Assembly (NCBI RefSeq): GCF_021922925.1
Contig: NZ_CP040786.1
Span: 1 to 64,000, forward strand
Direction of reading: 5' to 3'
From: Clavibacter phaseoli
Lineage (GTDB): Bacteria; Actinomycetota; Actinomycetes; Actinomycetales; Microbacteriaceae
Length of the DNA stretch: 64,000 nucleotides
A program made the translations under genes and the position numbers. The notes under the pieces are model-generated. The model was not told where the DNA came from, did not search any database, and worked only from the letters and a program-made list of their open reading frames with translations. The stretch's first letter is position 1; each line of letters opens with the position of its first letter. Of this stretch, positions 53,273-62,854 are shown in pieces.

Positions 53273-54595
53273 GTGTTGAGCGCCGTCGTCAGGATCTTCC
53301 GCACCCCCGATCTGCGTCGCAAGATCGGGTTCACGCTGGGCATCATCGCCCTCTTCCGCCTCGGATCCTTCATCCCGGCGCCGTTCGTCGACTTCGCCAA
53401 CGTGCAGTCGTGCCTCGCGGCCAACCAGGGCACCTCGGGCCTCTACGAGCTCGTCAACCTCTTCAGCGGCGGGGCGCTGCTGAAGCTCTCCATCTTCGCG
53501 CTGGGCATCATGCCGTACATCACGGCGTCGATCATCGTCCAGCTGCTCCGCGTGGTCATCCCGCACTTCGACACCCTCTACAAGGAGGGCCAGTCCGGCC
53601 AGGCCAAGCTCACGCAGTACACGCGCTACCTCACGATCGCCCTCGCGGTCCTCCAGTCCACGACGCTCATCACGGTCGCGCGCAGCGGTGCGCTCTTCGG
53701 CCAGACCAACGTCAGCGCCTGCACGCAGCTCGTCACGAACGACGCCTGGTACGCGATCATGCTCATGGTCATCACGATGACCGCCGGCACCGGCCTCATC
53801 ATGTGGATGGGCGAGCTCATCACCGAGCGCGGCATCGGCAACGGCATGTCGCTCCTCATCTTCACGTCGGTCGCGGCGGCGTTCCCGACCTCGCTCATCG
53901 CGATCCAGCAGAGCCGCGGCTGGGAGGTCTTCCTCCTGGTCATCGCCGTCGGACTCCTCGTCGTCGCCGCCGTCGTCTACGTCGAGCAGTCGCAGCGTCG
54001 CATCCCTGTGCAGTACGCCAAGCGCATGGTCGGGCGCCGCACCTACGGCGGCAACAACACCTACATCCCCATCAAGGTGAACATGGCCGGCGTCGTGCCC
54101 GTCATCTTCGCGTCCTCGCTGCTGTACCTGCCGGCCCTGGTCGCGCAGTTCAACCAGCCCGCCGTCGGCCAGGCGCCGGCGCCGTGGGTGCAGTGGATCA
54201 CCGACAACCTCACGACGGGCGACCACCCGCTCTACATGGCGATGTACTTCCTGCTCATCGTCGGCTTCACGTACTTCTACGTCGCCATCACCTTCAACCC
54301 GGAGGAGGTCGCCGACAACATGAAGAAGTACGGCGGCTTCATCCCCGGCATCCGCGCGGGACGCCCGACGGCCGAGTACCTCGACTACGTGCTCACCCGC
54401 ATCACGCTGCCGGGCTCGCTGTACCTCGGGCTCATCGCGCTCCTGCCGCTCATCGCCCTGTCGCTCGTCGGCGCGAACCAGAACTTCCCGTTCGGCGGCG
54501 CGAGCATCCTGATCGTGGTCGGCGTCGGCCTCGAGACGGTCAAGCAGATCGACTCGCAGCTGCAGCAGCGGCACTACGAGGGGCTGCTCAAGTGA
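53273..54595 (+). CDS. secY: Protein translocase subunit SecY
   Basis: The 440-residue channel protein starts at GTG 53273 (an adjacent TTG is also possible). Ten transmembrane helices can be traced; conserved blocks include [16 protein letters not shown] and [17 protein letters not shown]. The plug and gate segments look normal. secY-adk-map form a tail unit; the stop overlaps the adk start by four bases (GTGA). Confidence 0.98.
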   Translation: MLSAVVRIFRTPDLRRKIGFTLGIIALFRLGSFIPAPFVDFANVQSCLAANQGTSGLYELVNLFSGGALLKLSIFALGIMPYITASIIVQLLRVVIPHFDTLYKEGQSGQAKLTQYTRYLTIALAVLQSTTLITVARSGALFGQTNVSACTQLVTNDAWYAIMLMVITMTAGTGLIMWMGELITERGIGNGMSLLIFTSVAAAFPTSLIAIQQSRGWEVFLLVIAVGLLVVAAVVYVEQSQRRIPVQYAKRMVGRRTYGGNNTYIPIKVNMAGVVPVIFASSLLYLPALVAQFNQPAVGQAPAPWVQWITDNLTTGDHPLYMAMYFLLIVGFTYFYVAITFNPEEVADNMKKYGGFIPGIRAGRPTAEYLDYVLTRITLPGSLYLGLIALLPLIALSLVGANQNFPFGGASILIVVGVGLETVKQIDSQLQQRHYEGLLK

Positions 54596-55194
54596 CCCGG
54601 CTCCTGATCGTCGGCCCTCCCGGAGCGGGCAAGGGCACGCAGGCGAAGCGCATCGCGGCCGACCACGGCATCCCCGACGTCTCGACCGGCGACATCTTCC
54701 GCCAGAACATCAAGGACGGCACGGAGCTCGGCCAGCAGGTGCAGGCCCTCGTGGACGCGGGCAACTACGTCCCCGACGAGCTCACCAACAGCCTCGTCAC
54801 CGCGCGCCTCCAGGAGGAGGACGCGCAGGCGGGCTTCCTGCTCGACGGCTACCCGCGCACGCTCGACCAGGTCGCGTACCTGGAGGAGCTGCTGCAGGGC
54901 TGGGGCCAGGAGCTCGACGCCGTCATCCAGCTCGTCGCGGACGAGGAGGAGGTCGTCGCCCGGCTCACCCGCCGCGCCGCCGAGCAGGGGCGCGCCGACG
55001 ACGGCGAGGACGAGATCCGGCACCGCCAGGAGGTCTACGTCCGCGAGACGAGCCCCCTCATCGACGTGTACCGCGACCGCGGCCTGCTCGTCGAGGTCGA
55101 CGGGCTGGGCGAGGTCGACGAGGTCGCCGAGCGCATCCGCACGGCCCTCGCGGGTCGCGGCGTCCGTCCCTCCTCCGACGCCGGCCGCGCGTAG
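54592..55194 (+). CDS. adk: Adenylate kinase (short form)
   Basis: The 200-residue enzyme starts at GTG 54592, overlapping secY by four bases; the longer open frame overlaps secY and is rejected. P-loop [10 protein letters not shown] (about 8-17), [18 protein letters not shown] and the short LID lacking the zinc-binding Cys pairs are as in actinobacterial Adk. It interconverts ATP, AMP and ADP. map begins five bases downstream. Confidence 0.97.
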   Translation: MTRLLIVGPPGAGKGTQAKRIAADHGIPDVSTGDIFRQNIKDGTELGQQVQALVDAGNYVPDELTNSLVTARLQEEDAQAGFLLDGYPRTLDQVAYLEELLQGWGQELDAVIQLVADEEEVVARLTRRAAEQGRADDGEDEIRHRQEVYVRETSPLIDVYRDRGLLVEVDGLGEVDEVAERIRTALAGRGVRPSSDAGRA

Positions 55195-55198
55195 CGCC

Positions 55199-56035
55199 GT
55201 GGGCGCGCTCCGCCGCACGCCGGGGATCTACAAGACCCCGGACGAGATCCGCCGCATGGTCGCGCCCGGACTCGCGACCGCCGCGTCGCTCGACGCCGTC
55301 CGCGGGCTCATCGCCCCGGGCGTGACCACCGGCGAGCTCGACGCGGCCGCCGACGCCGCCATCCGCGCCCTCGGCGGGCACTCCAACTTCCAGCTCGTAC
55401 CGGGGTACCGCCACACGGTGTGCGTCTCCGTGAACGACGAGGTCGTGCACGGCATCCCCGGCGACCGCGTGCTGCAGCCGGGCGACATCGTCTCGGTGGA
55501 CAGCGGCGCGGAGATCGACGGCTGGAACGGCGACTCGGCCATGACGGTCGTGGTGCCGGACCCCGCGCGCCCCGACGTCGTCGAGGCCCGCGAGCGGCTC
55601 TCCCGCGTCACCGAGGACTCGCTCTGGGCGGGCATCGCCCGGCTCGCGACCGCGTCGCATCTCAACGAGGTGGGCGAGGCCGTCGAGGAGAGCGTCGAGG
55701 CGGCCGGCGCGTTCGGCATCGTCATGGACTACACGGGCCACGGCATCGGGCGCAGCATGCACGAGGATCCGCCGGTCTTCAACTACCGCGTGCGCGGCAA
55801 GGGCCCCGCGGTGAAGCCCGGGCTCGTCGTCGCGATCGAGCCGATGATCACCGACGGTGAGGCGGAGACGCGCGTCCTCGACGACGACTGGACCGTCTCC
55901 ACGGTCGACGGCAGCATGGCCTCGCACTGGGAGCACTCCGTCGCCGTGCACGCACGCGGCATCTGGGTGCTCACGCTCGCCGACGGCGGGGCGTCGCGCC
56001 TCGTGCCGCTCGGAGTCATTCCCGTCGCGCCCTGA
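55199..56035 (+). CDS. map: Type I methionine aminopeptidase
   Basis: The 278-residue enzyme starts at GTG 55199. The five metal ligands of the pita-bread fold are present: Asp in SVDSGAEIDGW and NGDSAM, His in GHGIGRSMHEDP, Glu in AIEPMIT and Glu in HWEHSVAV. It removes N-terminal Met. In many bacteria infA, rpmJ, rpsM, rpsK, rpoA and rplQ follow; here the next gene is convergent mtlR. Confidence 0.96.
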   Translation: MGALRRTPGIYKTPDEIRRMVAPGLATAASLDAVRGLIAPGVTTGELDAAADAAIRALGGHSNFQLVPGYRHTVCVSVNDEVVHGIPGDRVLQPGDIVSVDSGAEIDGWNGDSAMTVVVPDPARPDVVEARERLSRVTEDSLWAGIARLATASHLNEVGEAVEESVEAAGAFGIVMDYTGHGIGRSMHEDPPVFNYRVRGKGPAVKPGLVVAIEPMITDGEAETRVLDDDWTVSTVDGSMASHWEHSVAVHARGIWVLTLADGGASRLVPLGVIPVAP

Positions 56036-56047
56036 TCACCGCACCCG

Positions 56048-56085
56048 CCTGACCCGACCGGACGCCCGCGGGTGGCCCGGTCAGG
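56048..56085. terminator. Possible hairpin between convergent map and mtlR
   Basis: CCTGACC (56048-56054) pairs with GGTCAGG (56079-56085), with secondary GC pairing inside the loop. It overlaps the mtlR stop. Moderate stem only. Confidence 0.4.
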
Positions 56086-58042
56086 TGTCCATGACGTGCA
56101 CGAGCTCCTCGATGAAGGAGCCGTGCGCTCCCGACGCCCGCATGATCGCCTGCACGTCGCGGTGGTCGGAGAAGACCTCGACGAACTGGTCGAAGACGTG
56201 CTGGAAGCTCGTGCGGCCGCTCGCGCTGAAGGCGACGAGCGCGACCACGTGCACGCGGTTGCCGCCCCACTGCATCGCCTCGTCGTTGACCACGATGGCG
56301 ATGGCCGTGCGGTGCGCCGTCATCGCGAGCGAGTGCGGCACGGCGAGCGTGTCGGTGAACGCCGTCGACGAGAGGCGCTCGCGCTCGATGACGCCGTCGA
56401 TGTACTCGGGCTCGATGATGCCCTGCTCCACCATGCGCTGGCCGAGCAGGCGGATCATCGCCTCCTCGTCGGGCGCGTGCAGGTCCCGGAAGAACAGCGA
56501 CTCGTCGAGGAAGCGCAGCAGGTCGTGCTTCATGGAGCTGCGGCGCGCGTGGCGGCGGACGCGGGCGACGGCCCGGCGGATCGCCTCGATGTCGTCGGGC
56601 GTCGGCAGCGGCTGGACCACCACGACGTCATCGCCGGGCGGACGCGTGCCGGTCGCGTCGATCACGAGCTGCACCCCGAGCGCGTCCGCGTCGACGTCGG
56701 TGCGCGTGACCACGGCGTCGACGCTGATGTCGGCCCCGAGCGCCTGCTCGATGCGCTGGCGCATGATCTGGTGCAGGTCGTAGTAGTTCGGGCAGACGAG
56801 CGCGCACGCGACCCGGTCGTCGCGCCGGGCCACGCGCTCCCGGTGGGATCCCACGTGCAGGGCGATGTACGCGATCTCGTCGTCGTTGATCGCGATGCCC
56901 CGCCGCCGCTGCACCTCGCTCGCGATGAACACGGCGATCTCGTACGTCATCGGGTAGGAGGTCTTGATGGAACGGGCCAGCGGGTTCCGGGAGAAGGAGC
57001 GGTCGGCGGCGCGCGCCACCAGGTTGCCGAGGTGCAGGGAGAAGCGGACCGTGAAGTCCTCGTCCTCGAGGTCCACCAGGTACTCCTGCTTCACGCGGCG
57101 CACGATGGCGCGCACCACGTCGAGGTCGCTCTCGACGACGTGCTCGCGCATCACGGTCGCGAGCGACTGCTCGTTGCCGGGGGTGACGACGCGCGTGCGG
57201 ACGAGGAGCGCGAGGTAGGCGACGTCGCCCGCCGGCACCGGCACGTCGAAGTGAGCCGCGAGGAGGCGCGCGAGCACGTCGCGGATCGCGAGGGCGGTGG
57301 GGTCGGCGGAGGGGACGGGCGACGACGCGTCGTCGTGCTCGGCGCCCTCGGCGGGATCCGCGTCCTCGTCCGTCCGCCGCGGCGCCCGTGCCAGCCGGTC
57401 CACCGCGATGGCCACGTGCAGCAGCACGTTGTCGACGCCGTACTCGTTGACGAAGAAGCCGCCCGCGGTGAGCTCGCGGATGAGGTCCGTCTTGAACGCC
57501 TGCAGCGAGTCGGACGCGAACTCCCGCTGCACCGTCTCGAGCGGCAGGAAGCCCTGCGCGCTCTCGTCGCGGAACATGCGCGACAGCAGCCGGCGGAAGT
57601 CGCGCTCCGAGCCCTCGAGGACGACCGTGGATCCGGTCCGGCGGAGCGCGAGCCCGGCGTCCTCGACGAGCGCGCGCACCTTCCGGAGGTCCGCCTCGAC
57701 CGTGGAGTCGCTCACGTGCAGCTCGCCCGCGAGGGCGAAGACGTCGAGGCCGTCGGGCGCGTCGCCGAGGCGGCGGACGAGGGCGTGCAGGCGGTCGCGC
57801 GGGGTGCCCTGCGGATCGCCGCTCGTGCGCGCGCCGAGGTGGCGGGCGTAGCTGCCGGCGTCGATCCGGTAGCCGTCGGGGGAGGAGGCGATCGCCACGG
57901 TCGAGCGCTCGCGCACCGCCGTGACGTAGTTGCGGACGCTGCGCGTGGTGACCCCGAGGCGGTCCGCGAGCTCGCCGGCCTCGACCCAGCGGTCGGCCGT
58001 GGACAGGTAGTCCAGCAGCCTCTCCTGGTTCTCGCTCAGCAT
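56081..58042 (-). CDS. mtlR: PTS-regulated transcriptional activator with PRD domains (MtlR-like)
   Basis: The 653-residue reading starts at the ATG at 58042 (MLSENQERLL), which has GGGAG seven bases upstream; 26 upstream residues in the open frame look non-coding. Order: helix-turn-helix (1-60, ELADRLGVTTRSVRNYV), a second HTH-like part, PRD1 and PRD2 (conserved His in LLHVAIAVDRL and YIALHVGSHR), a IIB-like domain (ALVCPNYYDL) and a C-terminal IIA domain with His in AVPHSLAMTAH. These domains let HPr and the mannitol EII phosphorylate it and tune its activity. It is divergent from the PTS operon it probably controls. Confidence 0.9.
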   Translation of the reverse strand: MLSENQERLLDYLSTADRWVEAGELADRLGVTTRSVRNYVTAVRERSTVAIASSPDGYRIDAGSYARHLGARTSGDPQGTPRDRLHALVRRLGDAPDGLDVFALAGELHVSDSTVEADLRKVRALVEDAGLALRRTGSTVVLEGSERDFRRLLSRMFRDESAQGFLPLETVQREFASDSLQAFKTDLIRELTAGGFFVNEYGVDNVLLHVAIAVDRLARAPRRTDEDADPAEGAEHDDASSPVPSADPTALAIRDVLARLLAAHFDVPVPAGDVAYLALLVRTRVVTPGNEQSLATVMREHVVESDLDVVRAIVRRVKQEYLVDLEDEDFTVRFSLHLGNLVARAADRSFSRNPLARSIKTSYPMTYEIAVFIASEVQRRRGIAINDDEIAYIALHVGSHRERVARRDDRVACALVCPNYYDLHQIMRQRIEQALGADISVDAVVTRTDVDADALGVQLVIDATGTRPPGDDVVVVQPLPTPDDIEAIRRAVARVRRHARRSSMKHDLLRFLDESLFFRDLHAPDEEAMIRLLGQRMVEQGIIEPEYIDGVIERERLSSTAFTDTLAVPHSLAMTAHRTAIAIVVNDEAMQWGGNRVHVVALVAFSASGRTSFQHVFDQFVEVFSDHRDVQAIMRASGAHGSFIEELVHVMDT

Positions 58043-58064
58043 GGTCGTCTCCCTGCGCGGCGGC

Positions 58065-58254
58065 TGGCGTCCGCTCCGGCGGCGGTCGGAGAGCGCCGCT
58101 CTCGGAGACGAGTCAACCATCCGCGCCCGCCCGCGAGGCCCGGCCGGGCCCCCGCCGGCCTCCTCTTCCTACCCCGCGGAAGCGGATCTGCTGGCACCGG
58201 CGGCCCCACGCGGAGCACGATGGGACGACCAGCGACGACGCGAGGAGGCACAGC
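58065..58254. promoter_or_regulatory. Divergent mtlR / PTS operon control region
   Basis: About 210 bases separate mtlR from the EIIB gene. A dyad CTTCC-N8-GGAAG spans 58165-58182 and could be an MtlR or promoter-linked site. CACGAT near 58209 is a possible -10 for the operon, leaving a leader of about 40 bases. It does not resemble the Bacillus MtlR operator. The evidence is weak. Confidence 0.3.
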
Positions 58255-58635
58255 ATGACCGGGAGGATCCTCGTCGTCTGCGGCTCCGGCGCATCCAGCA
58301 CCTTCCTCGCCCAGCGCCTCCGCGCGCTCGCCGAGGCCGACGGGCTCGAGATCGAGGCCGTCGCCGGATCCCTCGCCCAGGTGCGCCTCGACGCCGCCGG
58401 CATGGACGTCGTCCTGCTGGGCGCCCACCTCGCCGACCGGCTCGACGCCGTGCGGGAGGCCGCCGCCGACGAGGGCGCGACCGCCGTCCTCCTCGACGCC
58501 GACGCCGCGCGACCCGAGGGCGCGCGCGCCGCGCTCGACCGGGCCCTCGCCGCGATGCGCCAGGGCGCCCGCTCGCTCCGGCTCGCGCCGGGGCTCCACG
58601 GCCGCCCGCTCGGGGGATCCCCGCCCGTCACCTGA
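58255..58635 (+). CDS. Lone PTS EIIB component, lactose/cellobiose family
   Basis: The 126-residue protein starts with a GGAGG ribosome site. The active-site loop reads VCGSGASSTFLAQRL, with Cys9 in the C-x2-G-x-S-S-T pattern of the lactose/cellobiose IIB family, then ADGLEIEAVAGSLAQVRLDAAGMDVVLLGAHLA. The C-terminal 40 residues are extra. No cognate lactose-type IIC or IIA is nearby, although it heads the operon for HPr and enzyme I. It may serve an unlinked transporter or a regulatory role with MtlR. Confidence 0.8.
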   Translation: MTGRILVVCGSGASSTFLAQRLRALAEADGLEIEAVAGSLAQVRLDAAGMDVVLLGAHLADRLDAVREAAADEGATAVLLDADAARPEGARAALDRALAAMRQGARSLRLAPGLHGRPLGGSPPVT

Positions 58636-58693
58636 TCACCGGCACCGCGCCGACACCGCACGACCCGCAGCACCGCACGATGACCGCCACCAG

Positions 58694-58711
58694 GGCCCCG
58701 ACGACGGGGCC
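58694..58711 (+). other. Intercistronic hairpin, EIIB-ptsH
   Basis: GGCCCCG pairs with CGGGGCC (7 bp) around ACGA in the 92-base gap. Flanks are C/A-rich and G-poor. Confidence 0.4.
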
Positions 58712-58727
58712 GACCGAAGGAGCCACC

Positions 58728-58994
58728 ATGGCAGAACGCACCGTCACCATCGCCTCGTCGCACGGGCTGCACGCCCGCCCCGCCTCGCTGTTCACGCAGG
58801 CCGCCGCGAAGGCCGGGATCCCCGTGCAGCTCGCCAAGGGCGACCGCAGCGTCAACGCCGCGAGCATCCTCGGCGTGATCTCCCTGGGCGTCGACACGGG
58901 CGACGAGGTCGTCGTCTCCGCCGAGGGCGAGAACGCCGAGCAGGTCGTCACCGACCTCGCGACGCTCCTCGAGTCCGACCTGGACGCCGCATGA
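58728..58994 (+). CDS. ptsH: Phosphocarrier protein HPr
   Basis: HPr starts at the ATG at 58728 with a GAAGGA ribosome site, 88 residues. His15 (SSHGLHARPAS) is the phosphate carrier; Ser46 (RSVNAASILGVISLG) is in the HPr-kinase site position. It overlaps ptsI by four bases (ATGA). Confidence 0.97.
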   Translation: MAERTVTIASSHGLHARPASLFTQAAAKAGIPVQLAKGDRSVNAASILGVISLGVDTGDEVVVSAEGENAEQVVTDLATLLESDLDAA

Positions 58995-60661
58995 GCTCCC
59001 GCACGCTGAACGGCATCGGCATCGGCCGGGGATCCGCCGTCGGACCCGTCATCCGGATGCCCGACCCGCTCCCCGAGCCCGCCGACACCGCGAGCGCGCT
59101 GACCGCCGACGAGGAGCGCATCCGCGTGAGCGCGTCGCTCGCCGCGACGGCCGCCGACATCCGCATCCGCGGGGAGAAGGCCGGCGGCGCCGCGAAGGAC
59201 GTCCTCGAGGCGCAGGCGTTCATGGCCGAGGACCCCACGCTCGTCGACGACATCACCGCGCGCCTCGCGACGGGCCGCACCGCCGAGCGCGCCGTGCACG
59301 AGGCGTTCGCGGGCTTCCGCGACCTGCTCCTCAGCATGGGCGGCTACATGGGCGAGCGCGCCACCGACCTCGACGACGTCTCGCAGCGCGTCGTCGCGCA
59401 CCTGCAGGGCGTCGCCGCCCCCGGCGTGCCGGATCCCGACCACGCCTTCGTGCTCGTCGCGCGCGACCTCGCGCCCGCCGACACCGCGCTCCTCGACCTC
59501 GACAAGGTCCTCGCGCTCATCACGACCGACGGCGGGCCCACCTCGCACACGGCGATCCTCGCCCGCGAGAAGGCGATCGTCGCGGTCGTCGGCGTCGCCG
59601 CGGCCGCCGACCTCGCCGACGGGCAGACCGTCGTGGTCGACGCGCTCACGGGCGCCGTCACCGTCGACCCGAGCGCCGACGAGGAGTCCGCCGCGCGGGA
59701 CGCCATCGCCGCCCGGAAGGCGCGCGTCGCCGTCCCCACCGGACCCGGCGCGCTCGCCGACGGCACCGCGGTCCCGCTGCTCGCCAACCTCGGATCCGCC
59801 GACGGCGCGTCCGACGCGGTCGAGAAGGGCGCCGAGGGCGTCGGCCTCTTCCGCACCGAGTTCCTCTTCCTCGACGCCACGAGCGCGCCGACGGTCGACG
59901 AGCAGCGCGCGCACTACACGCGCCTGCTCGAGGCGTTCCCCGGGCAGAAGGTCGTCGTCCGCGCGCTGGACGCCGGCGCGGACAAGCCGCTGAGCTTCCT
60001 CAACGACGCCGACGAGGAGAACCCGGCCCTCGGTCTCCGCGGCCTCCGCGCGCTCCGGGCCAACGAGCAGATCCTCCGCGACCAGCTCACCGCGCTCGCG
60101 CAGGCCGACGCCGCCACCGACGCCGACCTGTGGGTCATGGCGCCCATGGTCTCGACCGTCGAGGAGGCGCGCTACTTCACGGCCCTCGGCCGCGAGCTGG
60201 GCCTCAAGACCGTCGGCGTGATGGTGGAGGTACCGTCCTCCGCGCTCCTCGCCGACCGGATCCTCGCCAACGCCGACTTCGCGAGCATCGGCACCAACGA
60301 CCTGACGCAGTACACGCTCGCGGCCGACCGGCTGCTGGGATCCGTGGCCGCGTTCCAGGACCCGTGGCACCCCGCCGTCCTGCGCCTCGTGCAGGAGGTC
60401 GGCACCGCGGGCCGCGCGCTCGGCAAGCCGGTGGGCATCTGCGGCGAGGCGGCGGCCGACCCGCTGCTCGCCGTCGTGCTCGTCGGCCTCGGCGCCACCA
60501 GCCTCTCGATGTCGCCCGCGGCCCTCGCCGACGTGCGCGCCGAGCTCGCCCTCCACACGCGCGAGGAGGCGGAGGCCCTGGCCGCCGTCGCCCTCGCCGC
60601 CGACAGCGCCGTCGAGGCGCGTGCCGCGGTCACCGCGGCATCGGCGCCCGTCACCGTCTGA
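58991..60661 (+). CDS. ptsI: PTS enzyme I (phosphoenolpyruvate-protein phosphotransferase)
   Basis: The 556-residue enzyme has the phospho-His domain with His186 (TTDGGPTSHTAILAREK) and the PEP-binding barrel (GVGLFRTEFLFLD; IGTNDLTQYTLAADR; Cys in GICGEAAADP). It takes phosphate from PEP to HPr. Normal length. The gene overlaps ptsH by four bases. Confidence 0.97.
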   Translation: MSSRTLNGIGIGRGSAVGPVIRMPDPLPEPADTASALTADEERIRVSASLAATAADIRIRGEKAGGAAKDVLEAQAFMAEDPTLVDDITARLATGRTAERAVHEAFAGFRDLLLSMGGYMGERATDLDDVSQRVVAHLQGVAAPGVPDPDHAFVLVARDLAPADTALLDLDKVLALITTDGGPTSHTAILAREKAIVAVVGVAAAADLADGQTVVVDALTGAVTVDPSADEESAARDAIAARKARVAVPTGPGALADGTAVPLLANLGSADGASDAVEKGAEGVGLFRTEFLFLDATSAPTVDEQRAHYTRLLEAFPGQKVVVRALDAGADKPLSFLNDADEENPALGLRGLRALRANEQILRDQLTALAQADAATDADLWVMAPMVSTVEEARYFTALGRELGLKTVGVMVEVPSSALLADRILANADFASIGTNDLTQYTLAADRLLGSVAAFQDPWHPAVLRLVQEVGTAGRALGKPVGICGEAAADPLLAVVLVGLGATSLSMSPAALADVRAELALHTREEAEALAAVALAADSAVEARAAVTAASAPVTV

Positions 60662-60726
60662 CCAGCACCACCTACCCGCACGGCCCTCTCCACCGCACCA
60701 CCGCACATCCCCCTCCACCGCAGCAC

Positions 60727-60748
60727 GGCGGGCCGCAGCAGGCCCGCC
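60727..60748 (+). other. Intercistronic hairpin, ptsI-mtlA
   Basis: GGCGGGCC pairs with GGCCCGCC (8 bp) around GCAGCA. The 65 bases before it are C-rich and almost G-free, the composition preferred by Rho. Confidence 0.5.
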
Positions 60749-60774
60749 ACCACCACGACAGGAGCACCACCCCC

Positions 60775-62304
60775 ATGACGACGACGTCACCCACCCGCAG
60801 CACGGGACAGTCCGTGCGGCTCGGCGTGCAGAAGTTCGGCACGTTCCTCAGCGGCATGATCATGCCGAACATCGCGGCGTTCATCGCCTGGGGCCTGCTC
60901 ACGGCCCTGTTCATCCCGGACGGCTACCTGCCCAACGAGCAGCTTGCCGGCCTCGTCGCGCCCGTGCTGTACTTCCTCCTCCCGCTGCTCATCGCGAACA
61001 CCGGAGGCCGCATGGTCTACGACGCGCGCGGCGGCGTGGTGGCGAGCATCGCGACCATGGGCGTCATCGTCGGCACGGTGGGCACCCCGTACTTCGACGG
61101 CGGCAGCCCGATGTTCCTCGGCGCCATGATCACGGGCCCGCTCGCGGCGTACCTGCTGAAGGTCATCGAGCGCCTCTGGATCGACCGGATCCGCCCCGGC
61201 TTCGAGATGCTCGTCAACAACTTCTCCGCCGGCATCCTCGGTGCGATCTTCGCGGTCGGCGCCTACTTCGGCCTCACCCCGGTGATCCGCGGCATCACGT
61301 CGGTCCTCGGCGGCGGCGTCGGCTTCCTCGTCGACAACGGCCTGCTGCCCCTCACGAGCATCGTGATCGAGCCGGCCAAGGTCCTGTTCCTCAACAACGC
61401 CATCAACCAGGGCATCCTCACCCCCCTCGGCACCGAGGAGGCGACCCGCACGGGCAAGAGCATCCTGTTCCTGCTCGAGGCGAACCCCGGCCCGGGCCTC
61501 GGCGTCCTCCTCGCGTTCACGATCTTCGGCGCGGGCGTCGCCCGCAGCACGGCCCCCGGCGCGATCCTCATCCAGTTCGTCGGCGGCATCCACGAGATCT
61601 ACTTCCCGTACGTGCTGTCCAAGCCACTCCTGTTCCTCGCGGTCATCGCGGGTGGCGCCTCGGGCGTCGCGACGAACGTCGCGTTCGGCTCCGGCCTCCG
61701 CGGTCCGGCCTCGCCCGGCAGCATCATCGCCGTGCTCGGCCAGACCGAGCGCAACAGCTTCCCCGGCGTGATCCTCTCGGTCCTCATCTCGGCGGCCGTC
61801 ACCTTCGTCATCGCGGCGGTCATCCTCCGCACCGGCAAGAAGTCCGACGGCGACTTCGGCGCCGCGGTCCAGGCGACCCAGGCCAACAAGGGCAAGGAGT
61901 CCTCGATCCTCTCGGGCCTCGGCGCCGAGACCGGCACCGCGGGCACGGTCGGCGGCCTCGCCGACGGCACGTCCGCCACGGGCGCGGACGGCGGGACGGC
62001 CACGGCCACCCGCATCCAGGACATCGTGTTCGCCTGCGACGCCGGCATGGGCTCGTCCGCCATGGGCGCCTCCGTGCTCCGCAACAAGATGAAGAAGGCC
62101 GGCGTCACCGACGTCACGGTCGTCAACAAGGCGATCGCGGCCCTCGACGGCACGGCCGACCTCGTGATCACGCAGCGCGAGCTCACCGACCGGGCCCGCC
62201 AGAAGAGCCCGTCCTCGGAGCACGTCTCCGTCGACAACTTCATGAACTCGCCGCGCTACGACGAGATCGTGGAGCTGGTCCAGAAGCAGCGCTCGGACAG
62301 CTGA
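60775..62304 (+). CDS. mtlA: PTS mannitol transporter subunit IICB
   Basis: The 509-residue reading starts at the ATG at 60775 (MTTTSPTRSTGQSVRLG) with an AGGAG ribosome site. IIC (about 20-360) keeps the mannitol family blocks FGTFLSGMIMPNIAAFIAWG, FLNNAINQGILTPLG and GGIHEIYFPYVL (the GIxE-type motif). A Gly/Thr/Ala linker (about 370-412) joins IIB, with active Cys421 in FACDAGMGSSAMGA. It has no IIA domain; that is mtlF. It imports mannitol as mannitol-1-phosphate. Confidence 0.95.
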   Translation: MTTTSPTRSTGQSVRLGVQKFGTFLSGMIMPNIAAFIAWGLLTALFIPDGYLPNEQLAGLVAPVLYFLLPLLIANTGGRMVYDARGGVVASIATMGVIVGTVGTPYFDGGSPMFLGAMITGPLAAYLLKVIERLWIDRIRPGFEMLVNNFSAGILGAIFAVGAYFGLTPVIRGITSVLGGGVGFLVDNGLLPLTSIVIEPAKVLFLNNAINQGILTPLGTEEATRTGKSILFLLEANPGPGLGVLLAFTIFGAGVARSTAPGAILIQFVGGIHEIYFPYVLSKPLLFLAVIAGGASGVATNVAFGSGLRGPASPGSIIAVLGQTERNSFPGVILSVLISAAVTFVIAAVILRTGKKSDGDFGAAVQATQANKGKESSILSGLGAETGTAGTVGGLADGTSATGADGGTATATRIQDIVFACDAGMGSSAMGASVLRNKMKKAGVTDVTVVNKAIAALDGTADLVITQRELTDRARQKSPSSEHVSVDNFMNSPRYDEIVELVQKQRSDS

Positions 62305-62311
62305 TCACCCC

Positions 62312-62334
62312 GGGTCCGCCCCTGGGGCGGACCC
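62312..62334 (+). other. First intercistronic hairpin, mtlA-mtlF
   Basis: GGGTCCGCCC (62312-62321) pairs with GGGCGGACCC (62325-62334) over a 3-base loop, seven bases after the mtlA stop. Could act as an attenuator. Confidence 0.55.
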
Positions 62335-62349
62335 CCGCACCACCGCACC

Positions 62350-62391
62350 GCGGGGGCCGGGCCATGCTGGAAGGCGCAGCCCGGCCCCCGC
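62350..62391 (+). other. Second intercistronic hairpin, mtlA-mtlF
   Basis: A 13-bp perfect stem, 62350-62362 with 62379-62391, around a 16-base loop. Together with the first hairpin it would uncouple mtlA from mtlF levels. Confidence 0.55.
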
Positions 62392-62416
62392 ACCACGCAC
62401 ACACGTCAGGAGCACC

Positions 62417-62854
62417 ATGTCGAACGTCCTCGAACCCGCCCAGATCCGCGTCGGCGGAACCGCGTCGAACGTGGAGGAGGCCATCGCCGAGGCGGCGGCC
62501 ATCCTCGTCGCCGCGGGCGCCGTCACCCCCGAGTACGAGGGGTTCATGCGCGAGCGCGAGACGAGCGTCTCGACCTACATGGGCAACCTCCTCGCGATCC
62601 CGCACGGCACCAACGAGGGCAAGGACACGATCCTCGACTCGGCGCTCTCCTTCATCCGCTACGACGCCCCCATCGACTGGGCGGGCAACGAGGTGCGCTT
62701 CGTCGTCGGCATCGCCGGCAAGGACAACGGCCACCTCGAGATCCTCAGCAAGATCGCGATCATCTTCAGCGACGACGACGAGGTGCAGAAGCTCCTCGAC
62801 GCCCCCGACGCCGAGGCGCTGTACGCCCTCCTGGCCGAGGTGAACGAGGCGTGA
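62417..62854 (+). CDS. mtlF: PTS mannitol transporter subunit IIA
   Basis: The 145-residue IIA has the active His63 in the [10 protein letters not shown] motif and the conserved [20 protein letters not shown]. It passes phosphate from HPr to the IIB of MtlA. Stop overlaps the mtlD GTG by four bases. Confidence 0.95.
   Translation: MSNVLEPAQIRVGGTASNVEEAIAEAAAILVAAGAVTPEYEGFMRERETSVSTYMGNLLAIPHGTNEGKDTILDSALSFIRYDAPIDWAGNEVRFVVGIAGKDNGHLEILSKIAIIFSDDDEVQKLLDAPDAEALYALLAEVNEA

Noticed and set aside
56036-56270. Small minus-strand frame at the mtlR 3' end
   Set aside because: It overlaps the IIA domain of mtlR in another frame and has no recognisable features.
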